In this document: piece after piece, positions 61,001 through 64,000 of the stretch
Layout of the letters: every line of letters starts with the position of its first letter
How positions within the stretch are numbered: the first letter of the stretch is position 1
Source of the DNA: Parascedosporium putredinis
Lineage: Eukaryota > Ascomycota > Sordariomycetes > Microascales > Microascaceae
Direction of reading: 5' to 3'
DNA length: 64,000 nucleotides
NCBI GenBank assembly: GCA_949357655.1
Contig: CASHTG010000016.1
Coordinates: forward strand, 1,612,001-1,676,000
Notes under the pieces: generated by a model
Databases searched by the model: none
The model's input: only the letters and a program-made list of their open reading frames with translations
What the model was told of the DNA's origin: nothing
Translations under genes and position numbers: made by a program

Positions 61001-62500
61001 TTATTTTCAAGTGATGGTAAATTCCTTGCTTCTGGCTCTCATGATAACACAGCTCGAATCTGGGATGTAACAACAGGCCATGAGGTACGGACACTCAAGG
61101 GTCATAGTGGCTGGGTCATATCTATCTTATTTTCAAGTGATGGTAAACTCCTTGCTTCTGGCTCTCATGATAACACAGCTCGAATCTGGGATGTAACAAC
61201 AGGCCATGAGGTACAGACACTTGAGGGTCATAGTGGCTCAGTCACATCTATCTCATTCTCAAGTGATGGTAAACTCCTTGCTTCTGGCTCTGGTGATAGC
61301 ACAGCTCGGATCTGGGATATAACAACAGGCCATGAGGTACAGACATTTGAGGGTCATAGTGGCTCAGTCACATCTATCTCATTTTCAGGTGATGGTAAGC
61401 TCCTTGCTTCTGGCTCTGAGGATAGAACAGCGCGGATCTGGGATGTGGTAATAGGCTATGAGGTACAGACACTTAAGGGTCATAGTAGCTCAGTCATATC
61501 TATCTCATTTTCAAGTGATGGTAAGCTCCTTGCTTCTGGCTCTTGTGATAGCACAGCTCGGATCTGGGATGTGGAAACAGGCGATGAGGTACAGACACTT
61601 AAGGGTCATAGTGGCTGGGTTACATCTATCTCATTCTCAAGTGATAGCAAACTCCTTGCTTCTGGCTCTCGTGATAACACAGCTCGGATCTGGGATGTAG
61701 CAACAGGCCATGAGGTACAGACACTCAAGGGTCATACTGACTGGGTCACATCTATCTCATTTTCAAGTGATGGCAAACTCCTTGCTTCTGGCTCTGAGGA
61801 TAGCACAGCTCGGATCTGGGATGTGGTAACAGGCGATGAGGTACAGATTCTTGAGGGTCATAGTGACTGGGTCACATCTATCTCATTTTCAAGTGATAGT
61901 AAGCTCCTTTCTTCTGGCTCTCGTGATCGCACAGCTCGGATCTGGGATGTGGAAACAGGCGACGAGGTACAGATACTTGAGGGTCATCGTGACTGGGTCA
62001 CATCTATCTCATTTTCAAGCGATGGCAAACTCCTTGCTTCTGGCTCTTGTGATAGCACAGCTCGGATCTGGGATGTGGTAACAGGATCTAGCCTCTCTAT
62101 AATGAGTATAGATGCAGGAGTCTATATTATATCCTTCCCAGACCATCTATCCCTTCTCACAAATCATGGTCTTCTAAGTCTACCTACCCTCCAAACTCCT
62201 CATGACAGTCTAATGTCTGGAGCCCAAACTAGCTCTCTAGTTGAGGTGGTATGTAGGATAGGCTATGGCGTTTCTCGAGATGGGATTTGGATTACCTATG
62301 GGGATTCACGAATTATTTGGTTACCAACTGCATGGCGCCCGCGTGTGGCGGCTACGTCATTGTCTGCAGTCGCTTTGGGGACAACGAATGGGCGGGTGGT
62401 TATACTAAGCTTCTCAGGGACTCCTGAACTTTATCGATCTACCAAGAGCACCCGTGGTCTTACACGAGAACCAAAACCTTCCCACGCCCCCATTGGATAG
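58082..62500 (+). CDS. HeLo-like / NACHT / WD40 NLR receptor (HET-E/HNWD type)
   Basis: A fungal STAND/NLR protein of the class that controls heterokaryon incompatibility and probably other non-self responses. Exons: 58082-58497, 58572-60170 and 60234-62500. Residues 1-~140 match the fungal STAND N-terminal (HeLo-like) domain: MEALGVAANVIAVVDLTAKV followed by HAKDDIAQLQSQISCM. The NACHT NTPase follows with Walker A GMAGTGKST, the helper segment LGASFFFKAGEAERSN, Walker B LVIVVDALDECE and sensor VFLASRPDLPIR. A helical region contains RLLHLSFRDFLLHPEDNSF and a linker HLVHDANRFILHNRWSIECA. Thirteen WD40 repeats and a C-terminal blade (GIWITYGDSRIIWLPTAWRP) close the protein. Two one-base losses (C5 at 59562-59566; C3 at 60418-60420) break the frame. 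Adding them gives exactly 1428 codons including stop. Intron 2 has an unusual GTTTGT donor but good phase and a CTAAT branch site. Confidence 0.9.
60467..62101 (+). repeat. Thirteen tandem 126-bp WD40 repeats
   Basis: Thirteen consecutive 42-codon units (the third lacks one codon), each of the form LxGHSxxVTSISFSSDGKLL then ASGSxDxTARIWDVxTGxEV. The units are nearly identical at the DNA level. Differences cluster at the two residues after GHS, the residue after SGS, the residue after D and the residues around the ending TG. This matches the concerted-evolution pattern known for HNWD genes. Repeat number is likely to vary between strains, and assembly of the array may be unreliable. Confidence 0.95.
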
Positions 62501-62906
62501 ACTGGGCACACTCTTGAACGATATCTTCAACAGCTACTAGGCCATGAGTGGCTAACTCAACAGCGACTTTGACTAGTCTTAACTACACTGGTATTCGAGG
62601 ATACCGTGGCTGTACGATTTAGCCCTTGGAGAGTATCTCTCTATATCCTCTGGAGAGGAGATACTTCTCATTGCCGACTGAAATCCTGAGAAAGGGGGCG
62701 GAAGTGATATCAAATAAACAAGTTCCATTAATCACGCTCGAATGTAAGTCCTTTTTCCTTTCTCCGCGGCAAATATCATCTCAGGAAACTTGTATATGCA
62801 CATCTTTAAGATTGAGAACTGTGACCTGACAGTCGCTCATCCCAGGGTATCACACAAAAATTACAAATAAGAAAATGAAAATAAAAGAAACCAAGGATGC
62901 TGATGC
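62501..62906. other. Intergenic between convergent genes
   Basis: Between the NLR and the convergent membrane-protein gene. The first part (to about 62590) may be NLR 3' UTR. No gene is seen. Confidence 0.5.
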
Positions 62907-64000
62907 CTACACCTCTCTCTTCACCACCCAAGACCCGTGGGTCTTGATCGGTGTAAGCGGGCTCCCTCTCGAAAGTGGCGTACCTGGGGCTGTTCTTTGA
63001 ACCGGGGTGATGGGCGTGATGGGCCCCGTCCTAGAAACGGGGCTCATATCCAACTCATATACGGAATCCGCTGTCGCGACAACCTTGAGATCGATGACGG
63101 GCCACTCCTTCTCGTCCGTGGTGGGCACGTCGGCGACGCCGGGCTCCCACTTCTCCACACCGACGGCGCCATAAGCTAACCTCTGAAGTTGGAAGACGCC
63201 GTCAAACACCCAGGTGAGCATACGCTCGTCTCCGTGGCCGGACATGCGCCGGAAGAGGGCGACGAGGGGCTCGACGAAGCTGGCGACGATGATGACGATG
63301 AAGCCAACGGACATGATGAGGACGATGGCGAGGAAGTTGAAGTTGCGCACGCCGTCGGCGTTGCGGATGCGCTGGTTCATGCACGAGGCGACCCAGGGTC
63401 CTCGTCCAGGACCTTGAAGAAGGGGAGGAGGGTGGCGTCCTTTTGCGGCGTGGCGAATTGCACGGCGTCGGACTGGAGGAGGTACAGGGCCATGGCGAAC
63501 CAGCGGCGCACCTCTCGGCGCCACTGATCGACGGGGAGGTTGTCGTACTGCTCGCCGTAGAGCACGGTCTTGCCGGCCATGACGATGTCGCCGGGGGCGT
63601 AGCCGACGACCTGGGCGATGTCCTGGCGCAGGAGGTTGATGGCCACGCGCATGGCGGTGCTGGCCTGGCGGTCGTTCATGGCGATCGGGGTGAGGAACTC
63701 CCACACGAGGTCGTTGGGGGTGAACTTGCGGCAGCCGCCCATGCCCGGCACGCTGGGGTTGCAGAACTCGTGCTCTTCCCGGCAGGCGAGGACCTTGACG
63801 GGGGTCGGAGCCGTCCTCGGTGAAGATGGGGTCGTTGGTGGGCACCACGTTGGTCACGTTGTTGGTTTGGATGAAGAAGATGGAGGCGGTGTTGTTGGCC
63901 TCGGCGGGCGGGCCGATGAGGGTTGTGTTGGCCATCCATCCGATTAGGCCCTCGGCAGCCGAGGCGGAGTCATAAACATAGGGCCTGGATGAGTTAGTTT
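62907..64000 (-). CDS. Fungal membrane protein, 5' end beyond window
   Basis: The C-terminal part of a gene running off the right edge. In-frame codons continue upstream of the first Met (RPYVYDSASAAEGLIGWMAN), so the start lies outside. Readable blocks are NTASIFFIQTNNVTNVVPTN, VLACREEHEFCNPSVPGMGG and NDLVWEFLTPIAMNDRQAST (an extracellular Cys-containing part), then WVASCMNQRIRNADG and one strong transmembrane segment FLAIVLIMSVGFIVIIVASF. A cytosolic tail follows with RMLTWVFDGVFQLQRLAYGA and a proline-rich end. Frame changes at about 63800 and 63405 match single-base run errors seen elsewhere. The family is widespread as an unnamed fungal transmembrane protein; I cannot give a function. 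Confidence 0.7.
   Translation of the reverse strand, partial: TNSSRPYVYDSASAAEGLIGWMANTTLIGPPAEANNTASIFFIQTNNVTNVVPTNDPIFTEDGSDPRQGPRLPGRARVLQPQRAGHGRLPQVHPQRPRVGVPHPDRHERPPGQHRHARGHQPPAPGHRPGRRLRPRRHRHGRQDRALRRAVRQPPRRSVAPRGAPLVRHGPVPPPVRRRAIRHAAKGRHPPPLLQGPGRGPWVASCMNQRIRNADGVRNFNFLAIVLIMSVGFIVIIVASFVEPLVALFRRMSGHGDERMLTWVFDGVFQLQRLAYGAVGVEKWEPGVADVPTTDEKEWPVIDLKVVATADSVYELDMSPVSRTGPITPITPVQRTAPGTPLSRGSPLTPIKTHGSWVVKREV

Noticed and set aside
60636..62081. Plus-strand frames inside the WD array (81-144 codons)
   Set aside because: They are the repeated out-of-frame reading of the 126-bp WD units.
60467..62101. CRISPR-like or satellite array
   Set aside because: The repeats are coding, 42 codons each with WD40 residues and no spacers.
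1..64000. tRNA genes
   Set aside because: I looked for GTTCRANNC-type B boxes on both strands (for example near 26730 and 36210). None had a matching A box and acceptor stem. A tRNA search program should confirm.

Overview
The window looks like nuclear DNA of a filamentous ascomycete (Pezizomycotina, probably Sordariomycetes). Genes carry short GT-AG introns (about 60-120 bp). The set includes fungal housekeeping genes (MON2, a stomatin-like protein, MMS2, TRM7, DUG2, TIM17), an AA9 lytic polysaccharide monooxygenase, GPI-anchored surface proteins and a HeLo-like/NACHT/WD40 NLR receptor. No rRNA, tRNA, CRISPR array or intact transposon was recognised.

Layout: 1-6.3 kb has no recognisable gene and is strongly purine-skewed in part. 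Next come a secreted NTF2-like protein (6.4-7.1 kb), an orphan MER3-type Sec63 domain (10.4-11.5 kb) and a protealysin-like M4 metallopeptidase with an in-frame stop (12.2-13.6 kb). Then follow MON2 (14.4-20.0 kb), an SLP2-type stomatin divergent from MMS2 (20.6-23.1 kb), and a long low-complexity hypothetical protein (23.8-26.7 kb). About 11 kb follow without a recognisable gene (26.7-37.9 kb). After that: a flavoprotein (Hal3/PPCDC-like) fused to ankyrin-like repeats (37.9-39.7 kb), a four-module cysteine-rich GPI protein (40.7-41.7 kb), TRM7 (43.5-44.9 kb), DUG2 (48.5-51.3 kb), TIM17 (52.3-53.1 kb), a small GPI protein (53.6-54.2 kb), the AA9 enzyme (55.9-57.1 kb), the NLR (58.1-62.5 kb) and a membrane protein cut by the right edge.

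A property that shapes the whole annotation is that nearly every conserved gene is broken by one-base losses, mostly in short C/G runs. Restoring one base at each site gives exon totals divisible by three in SLP2, MMS2, TRM7, DUG2, TIM17, AA9, the NLR and the flavoprotein-ankyrin gene. This is best read as uncorrected sequencing error and not as a cluster of pseudogenes. The genes do not form one pathway. The most interesting loci are the NLR with its 13 near-identical WD repeats, the flavoprotein-ankyrin fusion, the apparently transferred M4 peptidase and the helicase-less MER3 module.
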